Assembly: GCA_035622975.1 (NCBI GenBank)
Contig: DASPUH010000133.1
Coordinates: 1-64,000, forward strand
DNA: 64,000 nt
Reading direction: 5' to 3'
DNA from: DASPUH01 sp035622975
GTDB taxonomy: Bacteria; Chloroflexota; Limnocylindria; Limnocylindrales; CSP1-4
How positions within the stretch are numbered: position 1 is the first letter of the stretch; each line of letters opens with the position of its first letter. Position numbers and translations under genes: made by a program. The notes under the pieces were generated by a model. That model was given only the letters and a program-made list of their open reading frames with translations, was not told the DNA's origin and did no database searches. Below, one piece after another: positions 46,195-54,240 of the stretch.

Positions 46195-48417
46195 CTAGCG
46201 GATGAAGAGCGGCGCCAGGACCAGCGTCAGGGTGGCCAGCAGCTTGACCAGCACGTGCAGCGACGGACCGGCGGTGTCCTTGAAGGGGTCACCCACGGTG
46301 TCGCCCACGACAGCCGCCGCGTGGGCGTCGGTCTTCTTGCCGATGACCGCCCCGGTGGCGTCCTTGAGCTGCCCCGACTCGATGTACTTCTTGGCGTTGT
46401 CCCACGCGCCGCCACCGTTGTTGAGGACGGTGGCCAGCATCACGCCCGCGATGGTGCCCACGATCAGCAGGCCGGCCGCGGCCTGGTAGCCCAGGAGCAC
46501 GCCGACGATGATCGGGGTCGCGACCGCGACGGCGCCCGGGGCGATCATCTCGCGCAGCGCGGCGCGCGTCGTGATATCGACGACCCGCGCGTAGTCGGGC
46601 CGCTGCTTGTACTCCATGATGCCGGGCATCTCGCGGAACTGGCGCCGCACCTCGACGATGATCGAGCCGGCCGCACGACCCACGGCGCGGATGGCCAGCG
46701 AGCTGAAGAAGAAGGTCAGCATGGCCCCGATCAGGGCCGCGGCGAAGACCGGCACCTCGTCCACGTTGACGGCCGTCATCAGGTGCACGTTGGTCGCCCC
46801 GCCGGCGATCTGGCGGCTGAGGATCAGGTTGACCTTGTCGATGTAGGCGTTGAAGAGCAGGAACGCGGCAAGGCTGGCGGAGGCGATGGCGTAGCCCTTG
46901 GTGAGAGCCTTGGTCGTGTTGCCCACGGCGTCCAGCCGGTCGGTGATCTCGCGCGCGCCGCCCTCCGCCTGGGCGAACTCGGCGATGCCGCCGGCGTTGT
47001 CGGTGATCGGCCCGAAGGTGTCCATGGCCAGGATGTAGGCGGTCGTCATGAGCATGCCCATGGTGGCCACGGCGGTGCCGAAGATGCCGCCGACATCATT
47101 GCCGCTGGCGTCGACGAGGTGCGCCTGCTGGCCCAGGAAGTGGCTCAGGAGCAGTGCCGCGCCGATGCTCAGGGCGGTCATGCCGGTCGTCTCGAAGCCG
47201 ACCGCGGTGCCGGCGATGATGTTGGTGGCGGGGCCGGTCTTGCTGGCCTCGGCGATGTCCTTGACCGGGCGGTGGGCCCCCGCGGTGTAGTACTGGGTGA
47301 TGTAGACGAAGGCGATGCTCGTGGCCAGGCCGACCACGCCGCAGCCGAAGAACCAGACCCAGGCGGGGATGCCGTTGGCGCCGTTGACCGAGCCCGTCTG
47401 CATCATCACGTTGGTCACGATGAGCAGCCCCACCGCGGACAGGGCGGTCGTCACCCAGTAGCCCCGGTTGAGCATGTTCATGGGGTCCTCATCCTCGCGG
47501 CCGCGGATGAAGAAGATCGACACGATGGTCGCCAGCAGGCCGAAGCCGCGCACGACGAGGGGGAAGAAGATCCACGACTCGGGGTTGGGCCAGCCGGCCG
47601 CCTGGGCGATGCCGTAGACGGCGACGCCCAGGATCATGGCCCCGATGTTCTCGGCCGCCGTGGACTCGAAGAGGTCGGCCCCGCGGCCGGCGCAGTCGCC
47701 CACGTTGTCGCCCACCAGGTCGGCGATCACCGCGGCGTTGCGCGGGTCGTCCTCCGGGATGCCCTTCTCCACCTTGCCCACGAGGTCGGAACCCACGTCA
47801 GCGGCCTTGGTGTAGATGCCGCCGCCGAGCTGCGCGAAGAGGGCCACGAACGAGGCGCCGAAGCCGTAGCCCACGATGAGGAAGGGCGCCTGCGACGGCT
47901 TGTCCAGCCCGCCGAAGAGCACGAACATCGACCACACGCCCAGGAGCGACAGGGCCACCACGAGGAAGCCGGAGACGGCGCCCCCGCGCATCGCCACCTG
48001 CACCGCCGTGACGAGGCTGGAGCGGGCGGCCGCGGCCGTCCGGACGTTGGACTTGACGCTGATGAACATGCCGATGATGCCGGACGCCATGGAGCACGCC
48101 GCGCCGACCAGGAAGGCGATGCCGGTGCGGATGCCCAGGTCCACGCCGTAGATGTCGGTGTCCGCGACGGCCTTGCCCTCCACGAGGCTGATGACCACGG
48201 CCACCACGACCGCCACCACGAGGGCCAGGAGGGCGATCGTCATGTACTGGCGGCGGATGAACGCGATGGCGCCCTCGTAGATCGTGCCCGCCACGTCCTG
48301 CATCGCCGCCGTGCCCTGGTCGCGCGACAGCACGTCGCGGGCCAGGTAGATGGCGAAGAGGACCGCGGCGAGACCCGCGACCGGGATGATCCATTGGATC
48401 GCGGATGCGATCTGCAC
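46195..48417 (-). CDS. hppA: proton-translocating membrane pyrophosphatase, K+-independent type
   Basis: It couples PPi hydrolysis to proton pumping across the cytoplasmic membrane. The 740-residue protein has about 16 helices. Catalytic signatures are TKAADVGSDLVGKVEKGIPEDDPRN, DLVGDNVGDCAGRGADLFES, and near the end KKYIESGQ with DTVGDPFKDTAGPS. The subtype region reads GNTTKALTKG (about residue 500). Lys and Thr at the positions that are Ala and Gly in K+-dependent enzymes indicate the K+-independent H+-pumping class. The start is GTG with AGGAGG eight bases upstream. Confidence 0.96.
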   Translation of the reverse strand: MQIASAIQWIIPVAGLAAVLFAIYLARDVLSRDQGTAAMQDVAGTIYEGAIAFIRRQYMTIALLALVVAVVVAVVISLVEGKAVADTDIYGVDLGIRTGIAFLVGAACSMASGIIGMFISVKSNVRTAAAARSSLVTAVQVAMRGGAVSGFLVVALSLLGVWSMFVLFGGLDKPSQAPFLIVGYGFGASFVALFAQLGGGIYTKAADVGSDLVGKVEKGIPEDDPRNAAVIADLVGDNVGDCAGRGADLFESTAAENIGAMILGVAVYGIAQAAGWPNPESWIFFPLVVRGFGLLATIVSIFFIRGREDEDPMNMLNRGYWVTTALSAVGLLIVTNVMMQTGSVNGANGIPAWVWFFGCGVVGLATSIAFVYITQYYTAGAHRPVKDIAEASKTGPATNIIAGTAVGFETTGMTALSIGAALLLSHFLGQQAHLVDASGNDVGGIFGTAVATMGMLMTTAYILAMDTFGPITDNAGGIAEFAQAEGGAREITDRLDAVGNTTKALTKGYAIASASLAAFLLFNAYIDKVNLILSRQIAGGATNVHLMTAVNVDEVPVFAAALIGAMLTFFFSSLAIRAVGRAAGSIIVEVRRQFREMPGIMEYKQRPDYARVVDITTRAALREMIAPGAVAVATPIIVGVLLGYQAAAGLLIVGTIAGVMLATVLNNGGGAWDNAKKYIESGQLKDATGAVIGKKTDAHAAAVVGDTVGDPFKDTAGPSLHVLVKLLATLTLVLAPLFIR

Positions 48418-48550
48418 CGTGGAACGCCTCCTCGTGTCGACCGTTCAGGCGGGCCGGTCATCCGACCGGCGACGTGGGATCCGTGAGGGTCCGCTCGGGC
48501 TGACGGGCCGCGTCCCTCATGCGGCCACCAGTGCCCCGCAGACAAGCAAC

Positions 48551-48571
48551 GAGACCCCCGACGGGGGCCTC
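48551..48571 (-). promoter_or_regulatory. stable hairpin at the 5' end of the hppA transcript
   Basis: GAGGCCCCC / GGGGGTCTC (48571-48551, loop GTC) forms a strong stem (one internal mismatch or wobble) beginning about 6 nt after the predicted start of hppA transcription. There is no U-tract. It may protect the mRNA 5' end or act as an attenuator; it lies about 135 nt before the GTG. Confidence 0.45.
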
Positions 48572-48584
48572 GCACACCGGGCGG

Positions 48585-48614
48585 AGTGTAGCAACGCCGC
48601 ACGGCGACGGTCAA
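48585..48614 (-). promoter_or_regulatory. hppA promoter
   Basis: The -35 TTGACC (48614-48609), an 18-bp spacer and an extended -10 TGC-TACACT (48590-48585) on the minus strand give a start near 48578. The 5' untranslated region is about 160 nt. Confidence 0.75.
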
Positions 48615-48663
48615 ACCGCGTCATGCGGGACCCGGCTGCCGCGGTCGAAGGGGATGCCGCCCG

Positions 48664-48669
48664 TATACT
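48664..48669 (+). promoter_or_regulatory. -10 of the lepB transcript
   Basis: TATACT ends 9 nt before the GTG at 48679, leaving room for only about 2 untranslated bases. No -35 consensus is evident. Confidence 0.5.
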
Positions 48670-48678
48670 CCTCGTCCT

Positions 48679-49353
48679 GTGGATAGACGCCAGTGGGGTT
48701 GCCTCTTCGAGGTCCTCGAAACCCTCGTCCTCACGATCGTGATCTTCCTGCTCATCCAGAACTTCGTCGCTCAGCCCTACCAGGTCGAGCAGCAGAGCAT
48801 GGAGCACACGCTCGAGCCCGGGCAGTACGTGCTCGTCGACAAGCTCACGCCCCGCTTCAACGACTACCAGCGCGGCGACATCATCGTCTTCGACCCGCCC
48901 GGCTCGGCCGCGTCCGATCCGACCCAGGTGCCCTTCATCAAGCGCATCATCGGCCTGCCGGGCGATCGCATCGACTTCCGCAACGGCGATGTCTACGTCA
49001 ACGGCGTCCAGCTCGACGAGCCGTACATCTACGACGGCCAGCCCACGCAGGCGGGGGCCCAGGGCTCGACCGTGGTCGTGCCCGCCGGGTCCTACTTCGG
49101 CCTGGGCGACCACCGGGCGAACTCCACCGACTCGCGGGTCTTCGGCTTCATCCCCCGGGCGAACATCATCGGGCGGGCGTGGTTGCGCTACTGGCCCCTC
49201 AATGACCTCGGCATCCTGAGCACGCCGACCTACGCCAACGTGCCGCCGGCCGGCTCGGCGTTCGATCCCGCGGCAGGCCTGGCCATCCTGAGCTTCGGGC
49301 TGGCCGGGGTGGCCATGGCCGGCATCCGCGGAATCCGCGCCCGCATCGCCTGA
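48679..49353 (+). CDS. lepB: signal peptidase I
   Basis: The 224-residue membrane-anchored serine protease removes signal peptides. It has one N-terminal helix (about 12-30), then box B QQSMEHTLEPGQ with nucleophile S40, YQRGDIIVF, and box D VPFIKRIIGLPGD with general base K88. Box E is GDHRANSTDSRVFGFI. A second hydrophobic helix near the C-terminus (about 197-217) is unusual among short signal peptidases but seen in actinobacterial and Chloroflexota types. The GTG start has no Shine-Dalgarno and is close to a -10 box. It is divergent from hppA. Confidence 0.95.
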   Translation: MDRRQWGCLFEVLETLVLTIVIFLLIQNFVAQPYQVEQQSMEHTLEPGQYVLVDKLTPRFNDYQRGDIIVFDPPGSAASDPTQVPFIKRIIGLPGDRIDFRNGDVYVNGVQLDEPYIYDGQPTQAGAQGSTVVVPAGSYFGLGDHRANSTDSRVFGFIPRANIIGRAWLRYWPLNDLGILSTPTYANVPPAGSAFDPAAGLAILSFGLAGVAMAGIRGIRARIA

Positions 49354-49364
49354 CGCCTCGCCCG

Positions 49365-49985
49365 ATGCCTGTCGTGCCCGTGCTCGCCGCGCTGGTGGCC
49401 ATCACCGGCGCCGTGGTGGCGGTCCTGGCCACCGACTCGCGCCGCATGACGGTGGCGACCGGCACGGCCCTCCTCGCAGCGCCATTCGTGGCCGACCCGC
49501 TGCCCCAGCCACTGGCCCTCGGCGCCCGCCTCGTCGGCGCCGCCCTCGCCGCCTACCTGCTGTGGACGGCCACGCGACAGGCGGCGCCACTCCTGGGCCC
49601 GCTCCCGTTGGCGGGGCGCGGGGAAGCCGCCTTCGTGGTCGCCGCCGTCGCCATCGGGCTGCTGGCCGACTCCGTCACGTCCGAGGCGCTCGGGCCGATG
49701 GCCGCCCTCGCCGCGGGCGGTGGCCTCCTCATCGGCGGGCTGGATCTCCTCGCCTTCGGCCATGACGGGATGCGCCTGGGCATCGGCGCGCTGCTCGCCC
49801 TGACCGGCGCCTCCCTCGTCCTCGTGGAGCTGGGCGGCACGCCGGGTGCGGGCCTGGAGGCGGGCCTCGCCGTCGCCACGGCGGCGGTCGCCGGCGCGGC
49901 CGCATGGCTGACCGTGACGACCGTGGGCAGCCGTCGCGAGATGCGGCTGGCGGACCGACACGGCGACCTGCGCGACATCGGCTGA
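49365..49985 (+). CDS. small polytopic membrane protein, possibly accessory to the antiporter-like protein
   Basis: The 206 residues form about six hydrophobic helices with very high Ala, Gly and Leu content, ending in a short charged tail (SRREMRLADRHGDLRDIG). I recognise no family motif. It lies 11 bp after lepB and 21 bp before a large antiporter-like gene on the same strand. That arrangement resembles small NuoJ/MrpB-type subunits preceding the large ones, but sequence similarity is not strong enough to claim that. Confidence 0.6.
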   Translation: MPVVPVLAALVAITGAVVAVLATDSRRMTVATGTALLAAPFVADPLPQPLALGARLVGAALAAYLLWTATRQAAPLLGPLPLAGRGEAAFVVAAVAIGLLADSVTSEALGPMAALAAGGGLLIGGLDLLAFGHDGMRLGIGALLALTGASLVLVELGGTPGAGLEAGLAVATAAVAGAAAWLTVTTVGSRREMRLADRHGDLRDIG

Positions 49986-50006
49986 AGCGACCACCCCCGC
50001 CCGCCC

Positions 50007-51626
50007 GTGATGCTCCTCGCCTTCATCGTCACGGCCGGGGCGGGCACCGCTGCCTGGTGGCTGGCGGGCCGCTCGCCAGCGGCGCGGACCGTGGTGAGCC
50101 TCGTGGCCCTGGCCGCGTGCGTGGCGTTGGCTCGCGCCATGCCGAGCGGTGGCGTGAGCCTCTTCGGCGATGATGCCCTCCAGGCGACCGACTACCTGCG
50201 CCTCTGGCTGCTGAGCGGCTCGACGGCGGCCCTCCTCCTGGCCCTGCTGGCCGGCGTCCTCGGCCGCTCATCGCGCCTGGTGCCCGCGGCCCTCCTCCTG
50301 CTCGGCGGCACGGCCGCGGCACTCTCCCTGACCGATGCCGGCGGCGCGCTGCTTTTGGTCGTGGCCACGACGACCCTGGTCGGCGTCCTGGCCCTCAGCG
50401 ATGGCTCGGGACGCCAGGGCGCGGGATCACTGAACGTGCTGCGCCTGCCCGTCACGGTGGCGGTGCTGGGCCTGCTGGGCGTCGCCTGGGCCTCGGTCGG
50501 CGGCCTGGGCGAGCAACCGACCACGATGCTGGCGGCCTTCGCCCTGGGCGGGGCAGCGCTCATCATCGGTACCGGAGCGGTGCCCTTCCACCTGCCCCTG
50601 GCCCGCCAGGGCGAGGCCGTGGCACGGCCGCTCCTGCCGCTCATCCTCGGTTGGCTGCCGGCGGTGCTGGCGGTGGTCCTGCTCGAGTGGTCGGGGGCCC
50701 GGCTGGTGCCGCTCACGCCGGAGCTGGGGCTGGTGCAGGCGGCCGTCATGGGGCTGGCGCTGCTCACGCTCGCGGCAGCGACGGTCGCCATGCTGCTCCA
50801 GGAGGACCTGGGTCACGTCGTCACGTACGCGGGCCTGCAGGGCCTGGCTTTCGGGCTGCTGGGCTACGCCAGTGTCGACGGCCAGGCCCAGGCGAGCGCC
50901 CGCCAGGTGCTGCTGCTGCTGCCCCTCTGGCTGGCCGCCCTCGTCGGCGTGCTGCTCGTCCTGGAGACCGTGGGCGGCGGCTCGCAGCTGAAGGCGTTGG
51001 CGGGCTGGGTGCGCCGGGCGCCGGTGACCGCCGTGGCGCTGGCGATCGCCGTGGCAGTGGCGATCGGCCTGCCCGGCTCGGCCGCCTTCGCCGCCCGCAG
51101 CTCGGTCGCCGACCTGGCCCTGGGCCCTACCCTCGGCTCGATCGCGCTCCTGCTGTCCGTCGCCTCGGTAGCAGCCTGGGTGCGGCTCGCGTGGGAGGGC
51201 CTGCGGCCGACGGGGACAGGCTGGGGCGCCGCGGAGCGGCCGGTCCTGGCGGTCGCCTCGAACGGGGGCAAAGCCGGCGGCCTCGCCGCCAGCTTCGCCC
51301 GCGCCCAGGGATCGCTGGCCGCCAACCGCATCCCGATCGCGGCCGTGCTGGCCCTGCTCCTCGCCATCCTGCCGCTCGCCATGAGCCTGGGCTTCGGCCA
51401 TCTCGACGCGGCCGCGGCGGGACCGCTGCCGGTCGCCAGCGTGCGTCCCGTCCCGCCGACCGCGTCCCCGAGCCCGACGATCACGCCCGAGCCCACGCCC
51501 ACGCCCACCCCGACGCCACCGAGCGGCTTCCCGCCGACCCCGACGCCGGGCCCGTCCAGTTCCCCTTCGCCGACCGCGGTGCCCGTGCCGTCGAGCCCCG
51601 TGCCCACCTCGTCGATCGGCGACTAG
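50007..51626 (+). CDS. NuoN/MrpD-like proton-conducting membrane subunit homologue, divergent
   Basis: The product is 539 residues, about 12-13 hydrophobic helices followed by a Pro/Thr/Ser-rich tail (about 480-539). Segments resemble the antiporter-like subunits of complex I. GTGAVPFHLPLARQGEAVARPLLPLILGWLP recalls the PFHxWLPDA helix, and LLQEDLGHVVTYAGLQGLAFGLLGYA recalls the L-x-x-DLKRxLAYSSI helix. The usual Lys of the latter is His and the Glu/Asp pattern is weakened. No other complex I genes are nearby. The start is GTG 50007 or the adjacent ATG. Confidence 0.6.
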   Translation: MMLLAFIVTAGAGTAAWWLAGRSPAARTVVSLVALAACVALARAMPSGGVSLFGDDALQATDYLRLWLLSGSTAALLLALLAGVLGRSSRLVPAALLLLGGTAAALSLTDAGGALLLVVATTTLVGVLALSDGSGRQGAGSLNVLRLPVTVAVLGLLGVAWASVGGLGEQPTTMLAAFALGGAALIIGTGAVPFHLPLARQGEAVARPLLPLILGWLPAVLAVVLLEWSGARLVPLTPELGLVQAAVMGLALLTLAAATVAMLLQEDLGHVVTYAGLQGLAFGLLGYASVDGQAQASARQVLLLLPLWLAALVGVLLVLETVGGGSQLKALAGWVRRAPVTAVALAIAVAVAIGLPGSAAFAARSSVADLALGPTLGSIALLLSVASVAAWVRLAWEGLRPTGTGWGAAERPVLAVASNGGKAGGLAASFARAQGSLAANRIPIAAVLALLLAILPLAMSLGFGHLDAAAAGPLPVASVRPVPPTASPSPTITPEPTPTPTPTPPSGFPPTPTPGPSSSPSPTAVPVPSSPVPTSSIGD

Positions 51627-51635
51627 CCCGAAGGG

Positions 51636-52100
51636 TCAGCCCTCGTCGGGAGCGATGACCCAGCGATCGATGTCGCGGTCGTAGGGCAGGAGCTCGTCCG
51701 GCCGGAACCACAGCGCCAGTTCCTGCACCGCCGTCTCCGGGCCGTCCGAGGCATGGACCAGGTTCTGCGCCGTTTCCAGGGCGAAGTCGCCGCGGATCGT
51801 GCCGGGAGCGGCCTGCACAGGGCGTGTCGCGCCGTTGATGGTGCGCACGTTGGCGATCGCGTCGGGTCCTTCGAGCGCGACGGCCACGAGCGGCCCGGTG
51901 GTGATGAAGGCGACGAGGCCGGCGAAGAACGGCTTGTCGCGGTGCACGGCGTAGTGGGCCTCGGCCATGGCCCGGTCGATGTGGACGAGCTTGAGGCCGA
52001 TGATCTTGAGCCCGCGCTCCTCGTAGCGCGTCAGGACGCGTCCGACGAGCTGGCGCTGCACGCCATCCGGCTTGATGAGGACGAGGGTGCGTTCGATCAC
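51636..52100 (-). CDS. ndk: nucleoside diphosphate kinase
   Basis: It equilibrates NTP and NDP pools via a phosphohistidine. The 154 residues have ERTLVLIKPDGVQR, the Kpn-loop region, GPLVAVALEGPDAI, RTINGATRP, GTIRGDFA and the active-site AQNLVHASDG with H116. The length is slightly above the usual 140-150 because of the C-terminus. The GTG start is preceded by AGGAAG. It converges with the antiporter-like gene, 9 bp apart. Confidence 0.96.
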   Translation of the reverse strand: MIERTLVLIKPDGVQRQLVGRVLTRYEERGLKIIGLKLVHIDRAMAEAHYAVHRDKPFFAGLVAFITTGPLVAVALEGPDAIANVRTINGATRPVQAAPGTIRGDFALETAQNLVHASDGPETAVQELALWFRPDELLPYDRDIDRWVIAPDEG

Positions 52101-52915
52101 GTGGCTTCCTCTCGTGTAGCCGCGTCGACGAGGGCACGGCGGGATCCCTGGAACGCGGCCGACGCCTCACCGGCACGGCCCAGCAGCCGGAGGGCGTCGC
52201 CGCGGACGAGCTGGAAGGCCGCCGCCGCCGATCCCACGGGTTCGGACGAGGCCAGGCCACGCTCGGCGACCGACAGGGTCATCGCAGCCAGGGCGGGCTC
52301 CTCGCGCAGCGCGACGGCCAGCAGCCCGGCCGCCGCGAGCGTTTCGCCTCGAGCCAGGGCCGCTTCTGCGGCAGCGATGTCGTCACCCGGACGGGCGGAA
52401 CCAGGGGCGGCATCCAAGCCGCCGCGCGGGGCCCGCGGGGTCGCGCGCGCCGCGGGCCCAGCACGAACCCCCGTGGGCGCAGCTGCGATGCCGGTCGCTG
52501 CCGCGACGGGGGTCACGGCGGCACCACGCCGGGCGGGCCAGGCGGCGGACCGCGGATGCCCGGCGAATGCCCGGTCGAGGACGACCTCATCCACGTCGGC
52601 CCGGGCGAGGACACGCTGGGCCAGCCGCCGGGCTTCACGGTGATCCCCGGCGGCGGCCAGCGCCTCGACGGCCACGACCTCGGCCATGACATCGTCCCCG
52701 CCCTGGTCCAGGTGGGCCCGCGCGGCGTCGGCCGCGGCGCTCAGGTCGCCGCCCCGCCAGCGCGCCTCGGCCAGGTCCGTCCAGGCTCGCGTATCGAGCT
52801 CGCCGCGACCGGCCAGCGTCTCCAGCTCGACCAGGGCGAGGGCCGGCAGCCCGGTGCGCAGGTGCAGGTGAGCCATGCGCCTGGCAAGGGTGGCCTCGTC
52901 GGCTGCGGAGCTCAT
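52097..52915 (-). CDS. Ala-rich tetratricopeptide-like protein, unknown function
   Basis: The 272 residues begin MSSAADEATLARRMAHLHL. The N-terminal half reads as helix pairs typical of TPR repeats (LPALALVELETLAGRGELDTRAWTDLAEARWRGGDLSAAADAARAHL). The middle (about 145-195) is Ala/Pro/Arg-rich linker, and more helical repeats follow. It overlaps the end of the M16 peptidase gene by four bases and the start of ndk by four bases, so it is co-translated with both. A protein-binding scaffold is likely, with partners unknown. Confidence 0.6.
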   Translation of the reverse strand: MSSAADEATLARRMAHLHLRTGLPALALVELETLAGRGELDTRAWTDLAEARWRGGDLSAAADAARAHLDQGGDDVMAEVVAVEALAAAGDHREARRLAQRVLARADVDEVVLDRAFAGHPRSAAWPARRGAAVTPVAAATGIAAAPTGVRAGPAARATPRAPRGGLDAAPGSARPGDDIAAAEAALARGETLAAAGLLAVALREEPALAAMTLSVAERGLASSEPVGSAAAAFQLVRGDALRLLGRAGEASAAFQGSRRALVDAATREEAT

Positions 52916-54180
52916 GGCAGGCGGAGCGCCGGCTCGAGGTCGGGCACCCTGGTGCCGTGCGGGGCCACGACGGCAAGGCACATGCCCTCGTCCACGAAGA
53001 GGCGCCCGGCCAGGGCCTGGATGCTGGCGGCGGAGACCCCGTCCAGCGCGGCCAGGGCGTCGTCCAGCGTCAGCACGCGGTCGTGAAGCGCTTCCTGGAC
53101 ACCCAGCCACGAGACCAGGTGGCGACCTTCCTCGAGGCGCAGCTCCAGGTGTCCCGCGGCGAACCGCTTGGCCTTCTCCAGCTCGGCCTCGGGGACCGGC
53201 TCGTCGCGCATCCGGGCCAGCTCGGTCGTGATGGCGCGAACGGCCCGGCCCAGGTCGTCCGGATCCACGCCGGCGTAGATCTGGAGCGTGCCGCAGTCGG
53301 CGTAGTCGGCCTGGAAGCTGTGCACGTCGTAGGCGAGCCCGGCGTCCTCGCGCAGGCTGAGGAAGAGCCGGCTGCTGGAACCGTCGCCGAGGACGGTGTT
53401 GAGCACCTCCAGCGTCCAGGTGTCGGGGTGGTCGCGGCGCAGGGCCGGCAGCCCGACGACGAGATGGGCCTGCTGCCCCTCCCGCTCGTCCAGCCGGACG
53501 CGCGGGCCGACCGGGCCGGCCGGCGCCGGGGCCCAGTCGGGGACGGGCCCGTTGCCACGCCCGAAGGCCTCGGCCACGAGGCCCACCGCCTCGTCATGGG
53601 CCATGTCCCCGGCCACCGCCACGACGGTGTTGGCGGGGCGGTAGCTGGAGGCCCAGAAGGAGCGGATCTCGTCACCGCTCAGGCCGCGCACGGTGGCCTC
53701 GTCGCCGGCGATCTCGCGACCCAGGCCGGAGTCGCCGAAGAACTGCTCGTCGAAGACGTTGAAGACGAACTGGCTGGCGTCATCGTGGTAGGAGCGGATC
53801 TCCTCCACGATGACGTCCCGCTCGCGGTCGATCTCCTGGTCCCGCAGCAGCGGGCGGACGATCAGCTCGCCCAGCATCTGGACGCCGCGCTGCGCCTCGC
53901 GGAGCGGCAGGCGGGCCCAGTAGACGGTCGACTCGCGGTCGGTCGCCGCGTTGCTGGTGCCGCCGACCCCTTCGATCGCCTCGGATACGGCGCGGGTGCT
54001 GGGGAAGGCGGCCGTGCCGCGGAACGTGAGGTGCTCCATGAAGTGGGCCACGCCCGCCTGCTCCCGCCGCTCCAGGCGGGACCCGGCCAGCACGTAGGCA
54101 GCCACGGCAAAGGCGCGCGAGCCCGGCAGGCGCGCCGTGATGACGCGCGGCCCGTCGGGCAACGCGGTCCGTTCGTACAT
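52912..54180 (-). CDS. M16 family zinc metallopeptidase
   Basis: The 422-residue insulinase/processing-peptidase-type protein has the inverted zinc motif HxxEH as H46-F-M-E-H (VAHFMEHLTFRGT). The distal Glu is in VIVEEIRSYHDD. The second M16 domain carries HLVVGLPALRRDHPD and NTVLGDGSSSRLF and the family Arg/Tyr pair (SLREDAGLAYDV). Such enzymes cleave small peptides in the cytoplasm or periplasm; no signal peptide is evident. A TACCAT box 8 nt before the ATG suggests a leaderless mRNA. Confidence 0.93.
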   Translation of the reverse strand: MYERTALPDGPRVITARLPGSRAFAVAAYVLAGSRLERREQAGVAHFMEHLTFRGTAAFPSTRAVSEAIEGVGGTSNAATDRESTVYWARLPLREAQRGVQMLGELIVRPLLRDQEIDRERDVIVEEIRSYHDDASQFVFNVFDEQFFGDSGLGREIAGDEATVRGLSGDEIRSFWASSYRPANTVVAVAGDMAHDEAVGLVAEAFGRGNGPVPDWAPAPAGPVGPRVRLDEREGQQAHLVVGLPALRRDHPDTWTLEVLNTVLGDGSSSRLFLSLREDAGLAYDVHSFQADYADCGTLQIYAGVDPDDLGRAVRAITTELARMRDEPVPEAELEKAKRFAAGHLELRLEEGRHLVSWLGVQEALHDRVLTLDDALAALDGVSAASIQALAGRLFVDEGMCLAVVAPHGTRVPDLEPALRLP

Positions 54181-54188
54181 CGCCGCGG

Positions 54189-54194
54189 ATGGTA
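54189..54194 (-). promoter_or_regulatory. -10 before the M16 peptidase gene
   Basis: TACCAT on the minus strand is followed by eight bases (CCGCGGCG) and the ATG at 54180, with no Shine-Dalgarno. Confidence 0.45.
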
Positions 54195-54240
54195 CAGGAC
54201 TGCGCCGGCGCCCCCGCAGGCGGCGCCGGCACCGGCCGCC

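Noticed and set aside
45412..48486. 1024-codon open frame on the plus strand across uppP and hppA
   Set aside because: It is antisense to two clearly homologous genes and rich in His, Gly, Arg and Glu, the composition typical of shadow frames in GC-rich DNA.
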